NCBI GenBank assembly: GCA_046328575.1
Contig: JAXLWI010000006.1
Span: 37,402 to 101,401, forward strand
Reading direction: 5' to 3'
Origin: JAGOBP01 sp046328575
Lineage (GTDB): Bacteria > Chloroflexota > Anaerolineae > Fen-1058
Length of the DNA stretch: 64,000 nt
A program made the translations under genes and the position numbers. Below, piece after piece: positions 44,192 through 53,170 of this stretch (position 1 is its first letter; each line of letters begins with the position of its first letter). The notes below the pieces were generated by a model. It was given only the letters and a program-made list of their open reading frames with translations. It ran no database searches and was not told where the DNA came from.

Positions 44192-44238
44192 ACACTCACG
44201 CTGAGCGGCATGCGGCCTAGCAAGGGTAAGTGCGATTC

Positions 44239-44266
44239 TTGACACTCGACAGTTCCTGTTTACAAT
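44239..44266 (+). promoter_or_regulatory. Promoter of the SARP-type regulator
   Basis: A perfect TTGACA (44239-44244), 16-base spacer, TACAAT (44261-44266). The regulator's ATG is at 44307. Confidence 0.7.
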
Positions 44267-44306
44267 ACGCCGAACTTTTCCGGCGACCGTCGAATATTTC
44301 GCAGCC

Positions 44307-47300
44307 ATGACCACACCCATCCCGGCCATCGAACCCAAGCCCGGCGTGCCTAGTGCTTCGATTGGGCAGCTGCCTGTTTCGTCCACGCGCTTCATTGGAC
44401 GCGAACGAGAGATCGATCAGATCACGCAGTTGCTTCAAGACGCACGCCTGGTGACGTTGACTGGCCCCGGCGGCTGCGGCAAGACCCGATTGGCTGTGGC
44501 GGCCGCGCAAGCCCGGTCGTCGTTCGAGCACGGTGCGTGGTTCGTCGATCTGAGCGGGCTGGATGAGGCCTCGTTGGTGATTCACACGGTGGCGACAACG
44601 CTGGGTGTGCCGGAAACGCGCGGCCGCGCGCTGCCCGACATCCTCACCGATTATCTTCGTCCTAAACAACTACTGCTCATCCTGGACAACTGCGAACATT
44701 TGCTGAGCGCCTGCGCCGATTTGGCGCAGCGCATGCTGGACGAGTGTCCTGGTGTCCGCCTGTTGGCGACCAGCCGCGAACCGTTGGGCTTGAGCGACGA
44801 GTCGGTTTGGCTGGTGCCGTCGCTGAGCGTGCCGAGCGCGAGTGCCGACATGGCGCACGTGGCCATGGCCGAGGCTGTGCAATTATTCATGGCGCGCGCG
44901 ACTGAAGCGTTGCCTGACTTCAAAATCGATGAGCACAACGCGGCGACGATTGCGCAGATTTGCCGCCGCCTCGACGGGATTCCGTTAGCGATCGAGTTGG
45001 CGGCAGTCCGCGTGAAACTGCTGGATGCAGTGCAGATTGCGGCACGCTTGGACGATGCCCTGCAATTGTTGACGCGCGGCCAGCCCATGGCCGCCTCGCG
45101 TCATCAGACCTTACGTGCCGCGCTGGAGTGGAGTTATCGACTGCTGCAACCGCGCGAACAACAGTTGTTTGTGCGACTGGCGGTCTTTGCGGGCGGCTGC
45201 ACACTGGACGACGTGGAAGCGATCTGCGCCGATGATCAACTGCCCGCGGCAGAGATGCTCGATCTGGTGTCTGACCTCGTTGATAAGTCGCTGGTCACCA
45301 TTGCCGAACGTGTGCCCGGCGTAGCAGTACGCTATCGGCTGCTGGAACCGATCCGGCAATATGCACTGGAGTGCTTGCGCGATCTCGGCGGCGAGGCGGC
45401 TTTACGCGATCGACACCTGGCGTACTTTACGGTCTTTGCTGAACAGGCCGATGCTCAACTGAAAGGCGCAGATCAACTGCGCTGGTTACAACGGCTCGAT
45501 CGGGAGCACGATAATTTGCGCGCGGCGTTGGATTGGAGCGGGCGTGCGGGGACACGCAGCGCGATCGGGTTGCGGTTGGCCGCCGCATTGCGTTTGTTCT
45601 GGCAGCGCCGGACATACTTGAGCGAAGGCCGCCGCTGGCTTGAATCGATCATCGCTAAGTTCGATCAACGAACCACTGAACTGACGCCAGCGATTAACCG
45701 CGATCTGGCGCGGGCGTTGGTGGCGTGCGAATGGCTGGGCGTCTATCGCGGCGAATATGCCACAACCCGATCGAACCTCGATCGCGCGTTGACGTTGACG
45801 CGGGCACAAGGTGAGCACGTCATTGAGGCCCAAGCCTTGGGCATGCTGACGGTGCTGCATGAATACACCGGCGATATGGCGGCGGCGCAGCAGTATGCGG
45901 CCGAGGCGGTGGCCGCCGCACGTCAGTCGGGTGACATATGGACGCTGGCGCTGGTGACGCATTTTCAAGGGCGCGTCTTGTATCGGCGCGGCGAGGCGGC
46001 GGGGCGAGTGGCGGTTGAGGCCAGTGCGCGGCTGTTTCGCGAGATTGGCGACAAGCAGTCGATGGGGACGCTGGCTTCGACGTTGGCTGGCATGACACCC
46101 GATCTCAACGAGGCCCGTGCCCTGCATGAAGAGGCGCTGGCGATCTTTCAAGAACTAGGCCATCGTGAAGCGACGATCATTTCGTCCAGCAATCTGGCAG
46201 GACTGGCGTTGTTGCAGGGTGACCTGGCCCGCGCTGAGCCGTTGTATGAACTGGCGCTGGCTCAGGCGCGCGATTTGAACGCCCGTGTCACAGTGGCGTT
46301 TTGCCAGCGCGGTTTGGGACGCATTCACCTCGCGCACAGTGACTGGTCTGCCGCCGAACGTTGCTGGCGTGAAAGTGCGGCGATCAATCAGGTCACAAAT
46401 CATCAGACGTGGCTGGCTTTATCGATCGCCGGGTTGGCGCGCATCGCCGCCGCGCGCGGACAGTTATCGTTGGCCGCGCAGGCCATCGGCGCGATTGAAG
46501 GCTATCTTCAGGCCAATGCGATCACGCTGGACGCCGACGATCAGGTGGAATGGGATCAACATCACACGGCGGTGTACGCGGCGATAACGCCCGCGACTCT
46601 CAAAGAGGGCCGGGCGGCTGGTCAGACACTCACCTTGGAACAGACGCTGCACCTGATGGCGACTTACGATCAGGCGAGCGGCAGCGCCACTCCAACGGCG
46701 GCCGTTGCTCCGGAACTGCGCATCATAGCGTTGGGTCCAATGCGCGTGCTGCGGGCCGAGCAAGTGCTGACTACCTGGCCGTTTGCCAAAGTGAAAGAGC
46801 TGCTGTTCTATCTGATCTCGCAACCGCCACGCACTAAAGCGCAGTTAGGGTTGGCGTTGTGGCCGGACGCTTCTCCAGCACAGCTGCGCAACAGTCTGAG
46901 CACCACGCTCTATCACTTGCGGCGCGTGCTGGGCCAGGTCGATTGGATCGTGTTTGAAGATGATCACTATCGCTTCAATCGCGACCGTGCCGGTTGGATC
47001 GATGTGGACGAGTTCGAGTCTAATCTGGCTCAGGCCGCGCGCATCAGTTCGTCCGCACCGGAGCGCGCCATCGCGTTGTTGCAGGCCGCAGTAGCGCTGT
47101 ATCAAGGCGACTTTGTGGAAGATCTGCTGGACGGCGACTGGTTCTTGCTGCGGCGTGAAGAATTGCGGCGTAAGTATCTGGAGGCCTTGCTGTCCTTAGG
47201 CCGCCTGCACTTTGCACGCCAAGAATATGCCCACGCGGCGGAGGTCTATCGCCGCGCCATCGACAAAGACGAAGTGCTGGAAGCCGCGCATCGGGAGTTG

Positions 47301-47450
47301 ATGCGCTGTTACGCACGAGCGGGTGAACGCGGACAAGCCCTGCGCCACTATCAAACGCTGACTCGCATTCTGCGCGATGAACTCGGTTCGCCGCCCGCCG
47401 CGGACAGTGTCGCATTGTATGAACGCCTGAAGCGCGGTGAAGATGTATAG
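44307..47450 (+). CDS. Large SARP/BTAD-type regulator with NB-ARC ATPase and TPRs
   Basis: 1047 residues. In order: an NB-ARC/STAND ATPase with FIGREREIDQI, Walker A GPGGCGKT (53-60), Walker B LLLILDNCEHLL and LLATSREPLGL; a winged-helix region (about 270-360); TPR repeats (about 400-770); then a winged-helix DNA-binding segment (LRIIALGPMRVLRAEQVL, from about 808) and a BTAD domain (about 900-1040, with WIDVDEFESNLAQA and YRRAIDKDEVLEAAHRELMRCYARAGERGQALRHY). Streptomyces AfsR has the SARP part first and the ATPase second; here the order is reversed. It is likely a ligand- or ATP-switched activator. The target may be the exported-protein island that follows; this is inferred only from position. 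Confidence 0.88.
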   Translation: MTTPIPAIEPKPGVPSASIGQLPVSSTRFIGREREIDQITQLLQDARLVTLTGPGGCGKTRLAVAAAQARSSFEHGAWFVDLSGLDEASLVIHTVATTLGVPETRGRALPDILTDYLRPKQLLLILDNCEHLLSACADLAQRMLDECPGVRLLATSREPLGLSDESVWLVPSLSVPSASADMAHVAMAEAVQLFMARATEALPDFKIDEHNAATIAQICRRLDGIPLAIELAAVRVKLLDAVQIAARLDDALQLLTRGQPMAASRHQTLRAALEWSYRLLQPREQQLFVRLAVFAGGCTLDDVEAICADDQLPAAEMLDLVSDLVDKSLVTIAERVPGVAVRYRLLEPIRQYALECLRDLGGEAALRDRHLAYFTVFAEQADAQLKGADQLRWLQRLDREHDNLRAALDWSGRAGTRSAIGLRLAAALRLFWQRRTYLSEGRRWLESIIAKFDQRTTELTPAINRDLARALVACEWLGVYRGEYATTRSNLDRALTLTRAQGEHVIEAQALGMLTVLHEYTGDMAAAQQYAAEAVAAARQSGDIWTLALVTHFQGRVLYRRGEAAGRVAVEASARLFREIGDKQSMGTLASTLAGMTPDLNEARALHEEALAIFQELGHREATIISSSNLAGLALLQGDLARAEPLYELALAQARDLNARVTVAFCQRGLGRIHLAHSDWSAAERCWRESAAINQVTNHQTWLALSIAGLARIAAARGQLSLAAQAIGAIEGYLQANAITLDADDQVEWDQHHTAVYAAITPATLKEGRAAGQTLTLEQTLHLMATYDQASGSATPTAAVAPELRIIALGPMRVLRAEQVLTTWPFAKVKELLFYLISQPPRTKAQLGLALWPDASPAQLRNSLSTTLYHLRRVLGQVDWIVFEDDHYRFNRDRAGWIDVDEFESNLAQAARISSSAPERAIALLQAAVALYQGDFVEDLLDGDWFLLRREELRRKYLEALLSLGRLHFARQEYAHAAEVYRRAIDKDEVLEAAHRELMRCYARAGERGQALRHYQTLTRILRDELGSPPAADSVALYERLKRGEDV

Positions 47451-47534
47451 CCGATCGGGCCGTCTGAGACCGATCTCTTACCTCGCATTTAATCACTTCC
47501 TATAGCACCTGCTGGTATCCTGAGCGACAAGCCA

Positions 47535-47747
47535 ATGGATACCGCCACGCGCCGTCCCACCTCCTATCTCGTTTCAGTCTGGTCAGAACGTGCCGCCGAC
47601 GGTGTGACTGTCTGGCGGGGCGTGCTCATCACAGCGGCCGGGCAGCGGCTGCATTTTTCGACGCTGACCCAATTGAGCCATTGGCTGGGCGAACTCGCCG
47701 GGTGGCAAGAGCCGCGCCAAAATGGGGAATCGGCGCTGCCAAGATAG
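47535..47747 (+). CDS. Small protein next to the SARP regulator
   Basis: A 70-residue protein. The centre (YLVSVWSERAADGVTVWRGVLITAAGQRLHFSTLTQLSHWLGEL) has the pattern W-RG...GxxxxFxxLxxLxxWL seen in small Chloroflexota proteins near such regulators (recalled, not searched). No signal or membrane helix. The spacing (84 bases after the regulator) is consistent with co-transcription. Function unknown. Confidence 0.55.
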   Translation: MDTATRRPTSYLVSVWSERAADGVTVWRGVLITAAGQRLHFSTLTQLSHWLGELAGWQEPRQNGESALPR

Positions 47748-47821
47748 GGTGGGCTTCCCGATGTTTCTTCACCGATTGTGACGTATCTTAGCAACAACCA
47801 AATCAGCCAGGGGAGGCTAAC

Positions 47822-48067
47822 ATGAACCGGTCCGCTCAACACCGATTGATTCTCGCGGCCCTTGCGGTGGCCGTTTTACTGATCGCCGTGGCGGGCCTGC
47901 CAGGCGGCGTCAGCCAATCGGCGGGGCAACCCATCGCGCAAGCGGCGGCCACACTTGCGCCGCGCCCACATCCGATCTCGCATCGGTCGTTTCCAGCAGG
48001 GATCGATCTATTGAATCCACGGCCGCATCCTGAGTCACACCTTCGATCATCAGCCAGCCAGCCGTGA
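47822..48067 (+). CDS. Small exported peptide with an RPHPxSH repeat
   Basis: An 81-residue protein starting after GGGGAGG. A hydrophobic signal (LILAALAVAVLLIAVAGL) is followed by a short mature part with two copies of a His/Pro motif, PRPHPISHRS and PRPHPESHLR. The mature peptide is only about 50 residues. The repeated His could bind metal or be a site for modification or processing. It is the first gene of the exported-protein island, 27 bases before the next gene. Confidence 0.65.
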   Translation: MNRSAQHRLILAALAVAVLLIAVAGLPGGVSQSAGQPIAQAAATLAPRPHPISHRSFPAGIDLLNPRPHPESHLRSSASQP

Positions 48068-48094
48068 TCGAGGACACAGTCAAGGGAGAAGACT

Positions 48095-49651
48095 ATGATT
48101 CGGTTTATTGCCGCTAAGTCCGCGCGTTTGGCTTTAGCCGTCGCGGTGCTCATCGCGATTGTGCTGGTTAGCCGCGTCGCGCCTGTTGCCCAGGCAGCCC
48201 TGATCACCGTCAACACCACCGCCGATGAGTACAACACCGACGGTGACTGCTCGCTGCGTGAAGCCATCATCGCGGCCAACACCGACACGGCCGTGGATGC
48301 GTGTCCGGCCGGTAATGGCGCGGACACGATCGATCTGCCGGCGGGCATGTATGTTCTATCGATCGCACCGACTACCGGCGATGATGCGGCGTCGGGCGAC
48401 CTGGACATCACAGCCAATCTGACGATTGCTGGCTCCGGGCCAGTCGTTACCACCATTGAAGCGAATGGGCTCGATCGGGTGCTGGAAGTTTCCAACGGCA
48501 GTCAGGTGTCAATCTCGCGGCTCACGCTGCAAGGTGGCAATACCACGACCACCGGCAGCGCTGTCCGCTTGACGGGTTCATCGACCTTGAATTTGACTGC
48601 GGTGCGCGTCACCACCAACGTGGGCAGCGCAGCGATCTACGTTATCAATGGTTCAAACCTTAAAGTCTTTGGCAGCCGAATCGAAAACAATACCAGCGGT
48701 GGTGTCTATCTTCAGCCTAACGTCATCGCGAACATTCGCGACAGCACACTGAGCAATAACACAAGTTCGCTGGGCGGCGGCGCGATTTATTCGTTGGGCA
48801 CCCTCGCGCTGGTAAACAGTACGCTCAGCGGCAACACGGCTGATAGCAGCGGCGGTGGTCTGCTCAACACGGGCACAGCCAGCCTCTACAATGTGACCAT
48901 CGTCAGCAATACGGTCACAATCGGGTCTGGTGGCGCGACGGGCGGCGGACTCTATAACCACATCAGTGCGACACTGACCCTGCGCAACAGTTTGATCGCG
49001 AACAACATCGACGCTTCAACTTTTCAGGTCTTCAATGATTGCTCAGGCACCGTGACCAGTGAAGGTTACAATCTGATCGAGGATACAACGGGCTGCACGA
49101 TTAACGGCGTAACTACTGGCAATATCACCGGTAGCGATCCGAATGTGGGTGCGTTAGCCAACAATGGTGGTCCAACGTTCACACACGCCTTGAATGCGGG
49201 CAGTCCCGCCATCAATGCGGGCGACATCCTCGGCTGCCGCGATGAGGCCCACAGCCTGTTATTGACCGATCAGCGTGGTTATCTACGCAACGGCACGTGC
49301 GATATTGGCGCGTACGAATACAACTCGCCAGGGCAGGCCACGCCGACCAACACACCAACCCAAACCAATACACCGACTCCCACGAGTACGGCAACGAGCA
49401 CGCCAACGCGCACACGCACGCCGACCGCGACCGCCTCGGCTACACCGACGATCACTCAGACGCCTACGCCAACGTCGACGGCGACCGTGACGGCCACCCC
49501 GACCAACACGCCAACGCGAACAGCGACGCCAACTCGGACACCGACGGTGACGGCGTGCACGCCGGGCCCTGATGGCTGCGTGTCGACGTCAACGCCCACG
49601 CCCACCGCGACGCCCAGCCACTGGCTGTATCTGCCGGTGGTGGTCAAGTGA
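48095..49651 (+). CDS. Exported right-handed beta-helix protein with CSLREA domain and YLPV-type C-terminus
   Basis: 518 residues. Signal peptide (about 1-34, ending VAQA), then the CSLREAI motif (52-58) that opens many surface beta-helix proteins. A beta-helix follows (about 80-390), with rungs like NSTLSGNTADSSGGGLLNTG. A T/P-rich linker (about 414-505) of TNTPTxTxTP type comes next, and the protein ends HWLYLPVVVK. The helix may bind or cleave polysaccharides or act as an adhesin; no catalytic site is evident. The C-terminus shares the motif found in three neighbours (see findings). Confidence 0.85.
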   Translation: MIRFIAAKSARLALAVAVLIAIVLVSRVAPVAQAALITVNTTADEYNTDGDCSLREAIIAANTDTAVDACPAGNGADTIDLPAGMYVLSIAPTTGDDAASGDLDITANLTIAGSGPVVTTIEANGLDRVLEVSNGSQVSISRLTLQGGNTTTTGSAVRLTGSSTLNLTAVRVTTNVGSAAIYVINGSNLKVFGSRIENNTSGGVYLQPNVIANIRDSTLSNNTSSLGGGAIYSLGTLALVNSTLSGNTADSSGGGLLNTGTASLYNVTIVSNTVTIGSGGATGGGLYNHISATLTLRNSLIANNIDASTFQVFNDCSGTVTSEGYNLIEDTTGCTINGVTTGNITGSDPNVGALANNGGPTFTHALNAGSPAINAGDILGCRDEAHSLLLTDQRGYLRNGTCDIGAYEYNSPGQATPTNTPTQTNTPTPTSTATSTPTRTRTPTATASATPTITQTPTPTSTATVTATPTNTPTRTATPTRTPTVTACTPGPDGCVSTSTPTPTATPSHWLYLPVVVK

Positions 49652-49664
49652 GAATGAGGTTGGC

Positions 49665-51476
49665 ATGCTTCCATTAGCACGCTTTGTCAAACCGATCGCT
49701 TTAGTCAGCGGCGCAGCGCTTGTGGCTGTATTGAGTGTCACACTGGCGCTGCACTCAGCCTCGGTAACAAAGGCGCATTCACTAAGCACGACCTTTACGG
49801 TGACGAATACGAACGACAGCGGGCCAGGCTCGCTGCGCGAAGCGATCGTCAATGCCAACACACTTGGCGGCGATGACGTGATCGATTTCAACTTGAGCGG
49901 CTGTCCGTGCGTCATCGTGTTGTCCAGCACGCTGCCCGTCATCGTCGGCACACTTGAGATCGTCGGGCCGGGCGCGGATCAACTCGCCATCGATGGGAAC
50001 AACAGCGTGCGCGTGTTCGAGGCGAATATTGCACCCGTAATCATCGCGAACTTGACCGTGAGGAACGGTTATACCAGCGGTGCGGGCGCAGGCCTGCGCA
50101 GCACCAGCGATGTGATCCTGACCAACGTGAACCTGCTCAGCAACACCGCAACCCTGGATGGCGGCGCAGTCTTTGTGGGTGGTACAGCGCAAGTCACTCA
50201 CAGCCGCTTTGAGAATAATCAATGTATGGCCAGCACTTGCCGAGGCGGCGCGTTGTGGGTGGCACTGCCGCTGACAATCAGTGACACCGACTTCATCAGC
50301 AACACGGCGCACGATAACAGCGGCGCGGTGTTCGCGGGTCAGGTCGTTGACCTCACCGGCGGGTTATTTCAAAACAATCGCTGTGTGGGTGTGCCCTGCG
50401 TCGGCGGGGCCATAGCGATCTCTGGACGATCGACGATCACCGACACAGATTTCATCAACAACACCTCGGTCAGTTCGGGCGGCGCGGTATTTTCGAACTA
50501 CCCCATCACCGTGACCAATGCACTGTTTCAAGGCAATCACTGCACTGGCTCAAATTGTCACGGCGGCGGGTTGAATGTCAATGAAGCGCTGACCGTGATT
50601 GATACCGTGTTTATCAGTAACACCGCGCAGAGTGCCGGTGGCGGACTATACGGCGTCGGGGCCACGCTCAACGGTTCGCTGTTTCAAGACAATCAGTGTA
50701 CGGATGATTTTTGCAATGGCGGCGCGGCGATGGTGGTGGGTGATCTCACACTCAGCGCGACGAAACTGATCAGCAACACTTCGCTGGGTGATGGCGGCGC
50801 GCTATTTGCCGATCGACCTGTGACGCTGACCAAGTCTGTGTTCGCCGGAAACACCTGCACCGGTGCGACGTGTTCAGGTGGCGGACTATACGCCGAAACA
50901 ACTTTGACCATGAGCGACACCCAATTCATGCGTAACTCGGCCGGTCAGGGCGGTGGTCTGTTTCAGAGTTCGGGCGTCGGGCGCTTCGTCAACGATCTCT
51001 TTGTGGGCAACGTCGCGACGAATGCGCATGGCGCAGCGTTGTTGTTTGCCACGCCGAGCCAAGTCGAAGTGATCCACACGACCATCGCCAACCCGATCGT
51101 GCTCGGCGGCTCAGCGGTTGAAGTTCAGGCCGGAACGGTTTATCTCACCAATACCCTCATCGCCAGTCACACGATCGGGCTGAGTAACACCGCCGGAGTC
51201 GTCACTCAAGATTACAACCTCTTCTTTGGTAATGGCAGCCAGACAGCGGGCGCGATTGCGGGCGGTGCACACAATGTGAGCGGCGACCCCGACTTCGTGA
51301 ACGCTGGCGGCGCTGACTATCACCTTCGGGCTGGATCAGCGGCTATCGATGTTGGCACGGCTCTCGGTGTGCTGATTGATTTTGAGGGCGATGCGCGTCC
51401 GCAGGGCAACGGCGTTGACATCGGCTATGACGAAGTCGTGTTGCAGTACATATATCTGCCACTGATCGTGCGGTGA
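49665..51476 (+). CDS. Exported beta-helix protein with CX4C rungs and YLPL-type C-terminus
   Basis: 603 residues from ATG 49665, 13 bases after the previous gene's stop; a longer frame upstream overlaps that gene. After the signal peptide it has NTNDSGPGSLREAIVNAN (the LREA relative of CSLREA). A beta-helix of about 400 residues follows, with regular rungs ending SNTAxxxGGA. Five rungs carry a pair of cysteines in NN-x-C-x4-C-x-GG (NQCMASTC, NRCVGVPC, NHCTGSNC, NQCTDDFC, NTCTGATC), probably disulfides or metal sites along one edge. The C-terminus is IYLPLIVR. It is likely surface exposed. Confidence 0.83.
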   Translation: MLPLARFVKPIALVSGAALVAVLSVTLALHSASVTKAHSLSTTFTVTNTNDSGPGSLREAIVNANTLGGDDVIDFNLSGCPCVIVLSSTLPVIVGTLEIVGPGADQLAIDGNNSVRVFEANIAPVIIANLTVRNGYTSGAGAGLRSTSDVILTNVNLLSNTATLDGGAVFVGGTAQVTHSRFENNQCMASTCRGGALWVALPLTISDTDFISNTAHDNSGAVFAGQVVDLTGGLFQNNRCVGVPCVGGAIAISGRSTITDTDFINNTSVSSGGAVFSNYPITVTNALFQGNHCTGSNCHGGGLNVNEALTVIDTVFISNTAQSAGGGLYGVGATLNGSLFQDNQCTDDFCNGGAAMVVGDLTLSATKLISNTSLGDGGALFADRPVTLTKSVFAGNTCTGATCSGGGLYAETTLTMSDTQFMRNSAGQGGGLFQSSGVGRFVNDLFVGNVATNAHGAALLFATPSQVEVIHTTIANPIVLGGSAVEVQAGTVYLTNTLIASHTIGLSNTAGVVTQDYNLFFGNGSQTAGAIAGGAHNVSGDPDFVNAGGADYHLRAGSAAIDVGTALGVLIDFEGDARPQGNGVDIGYDEVVLQYIYLPLIVR

Positions 51477-51510
51477 TTGCAGCCCATGAACAGCAGATCG
51501 GAGTAGCAGC

Positions 51511-53121
51511 ATGAAAATCGTTATTCGAGCGTTGATCGCAATCGGGTTCATGTTAGCCGCCGCGTCGATCAACAACGTTACGCAGGCCGCACAGGTTAAT
51601 CGCAAACTCAGCGGGACGTTGACGGCTTTGGGCAATGTGGTCTCTGTTCTCGTCAGTTCAGATGGACAGTCTGCGGTCTATCTGGCCGATCAGGACCTGG
51701 ACGAAGTGTTTGAACTGTACAGTGTCAGGCTGGATGGCAGCACGCCGCCGATCAAACTCAACACGCCGCTGGCCGGTGCCAAAGACGTCGTCAATTACCA
51801 GATTACGCCCGATAGCACGCGAGTCGTCTACTTCGCCGATCAAGACACGAACTCCCGCTTTGAACTGTACAGCGTGCCGATCGCGGGTGGTGCGAATGCC
51901 AGACTCAATGGAGCGCTGGTCACCAACGGCGACGTCGATGAATTATCCTGGAAAATCAGCCCCGATAGCAGCCACGTGGTCTATCTGGCCGATCAAGATA
52001 CGGATGGCGTCAGCGAACTGTACAGCGCGCCGATCGACGGCGGCGGTTCGCTCAAACTGAATCTCTCCATGGTCAGCGGCGGCAATGTTACTCGTTTTCA
52101 GATTAGTGCCAACAGCAGCCGGGTCGTTTATCTGGCGGATCGGTCGACTGATGAAGTATATGAACTGCACAGCGTGCCGATCGGCGGCGGCGTGACCAGC
52201 AAGCTCAATCCGGTGCCGGTCAGCGGCGGCGATGTGCTCGATTTTCAGATCAGCCCCAATAGCAATCGGGTCATCGTGATGGGTGATCTGCTCACCGACG
52301 AGGTCGTTGAACTGTGGGCTGTCGCGATCACTGGCGGCAGCCACGTGAAGTTGAACGGTGCATTGGTCACGGGCGGTGATGTGCTTAACTTTCAAATCAG
52401 CCCGGATAATGGCCGCGTGGTCTATCAAGCCGATCAGGATACGGACAACGTGCAGGAGTTGTACAGCGTATTGCCGGGCGGCAACGATCTCGTCAAACTC
52501 AACCCGGCGTTGGTCAGCGGCGGCACGGTCTACTACGCCGCCTACCTCATCAGCCCGGACAGCAGCCACGTGGTTTACAACGCCGATCAGGATACCGATA
52601 ACGTCTCGGAACTTTATAGTGTGCCGCTAGCCGGCGGCAGTTCGGTCAAACTCAACGGCCCGCTCGGTAGTACCGGCACCGTCTACAGCGGCTATCAGAT
52701 CAGCCCGGACAGCAGCCGCGTCGTTTACCGCGCAGATCAGGACACCGATGGCGTGGAGGAATTGTATGGCGTGCCGTTAATCGGCGGCAGCGCGGTCAAA
52801 CTCAACGGCTCGCTGGTCAGCGGCGGCGATGTTTCATTTGACCTTCAGTTCAGTTCAGATAGCAGCCGCCTGTTCTATCGGGCCGATCAGCAGGTGGATG
52901 AGATGATTGAACTCTACGGCGTTCCATTGACCGGCGGCACGCCCATCAAGATCAATGATTCGTTGGTCAGCGGCGGCACGGTCATTTACGGTTACTCCGT
53001 CAGTTCGGATAACAGCCGCGTAACCTACATCGCCGATCAGGATACCGACGAAGTCTACGAGTTGTACGTCACCGATCTCAACGTGGAGCGCACACTGTAC
53101 TTGCCGCTCGTGCTGCGTTGA
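51511..53121 (+). CDS. Exported tandem-repeat (TolB/WD40-like) protein with YLPL C-terminus
   Basis: 536 residues. After the signal peptide (ending about residue 27) there are nine full repeats and a partial tenth of about 50 residues, each with SPDSSRVVYxADQDTDxVxELYSVPxxGG and then a KLNxxLVSGGxV segment. The DQDTD blocks resemble the beta-hairpins of TolB/WD40-like PD40 propellers and may bind Ca2+. The last repeat runs directly into RTLYLPLVLR. The protein is predicted to be a propeller-type surface protein; ligand unknown. The repeats are very similar at the DNA level, so expansion by duplication is likely. Confidence 0.82.
   Translation: MKIVIRALIAIGFMLAAASINNVTQAAQVNRKLSGTLTALGNVVSVLVSSDGQSAVYLADQDLDEVFELYSVRLDGSTPPIKLNTPLAGAKDVVNYQITPDSTRVVYFADQDTNSRFELYSVPIAGGANARLNGALVTNGDVDELSWKISPDSSHVVYLADQDTDGVSELYSAPIDGGGSLKLNLSMVSGGNVTRFQISANSSRVVYLADRSTDEVYELHSVPIGGGVTSKLNPVPVSGGDVLDFQISPNSNRVIVMGDLLTDEVVELWAVAITGGSHVKLNGALVTGGDVLNFQISPDNGRVVYQADQDTDNVQELYSVLPGGNDLVKLNPALVSGGTVYYAAYLISPDSSHVVYNADQDTDNVSELYSVPLAGGSSVKLNGPLGSTGTVYSGYQISPDSSRVVYRADQDTDGVEELYGVPLIGGSAVKLNGSLVSGGDVSFDLQFSSDSSRLFYRADQQVDEMIELYGVPLTGGTPIKINDSLVSGGTVIYGYSVSSDNSRVTYIADQDTDEVYELYVTDLNVERTLYLPLVLR
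51655..53079 (+). repeat. Tandem ~150-bp coding repeats of the propeller-like protein
   Basis: About nine and a half coding units of 147-156 bp. Units 6 to 8 are the most alike (SPDSSHVVYNADQDTDNVS and SPDSSRVVYRADQDTDGVE), suggesting recent duplication. Confidence 0.75.
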
Positions 53122-53170
53122 AGTCACAGCGATTTGTTTGCTAATTTCACCTGGCCAAGGAGCAGAGACC

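Noticed and set aside
45486..46151. 221-residue minus-strand frame inside the SARP gene
   Set aside because: Antisense of the TPR region, no ribosome binding site, Arg/Gln/His-rich composition typical of antisense frames.
49297..49572. Frame rich in Asn/Asp within the T/P linker of the beta-helix gene
   Set aside because: Alternate frame of a low-complexity repeat.
51655..53079. CRISPR-like regular repeats
   Set aside because: Units are about 150 bp, all in one reading frame and diverged like protein repeats; there are no spacers.
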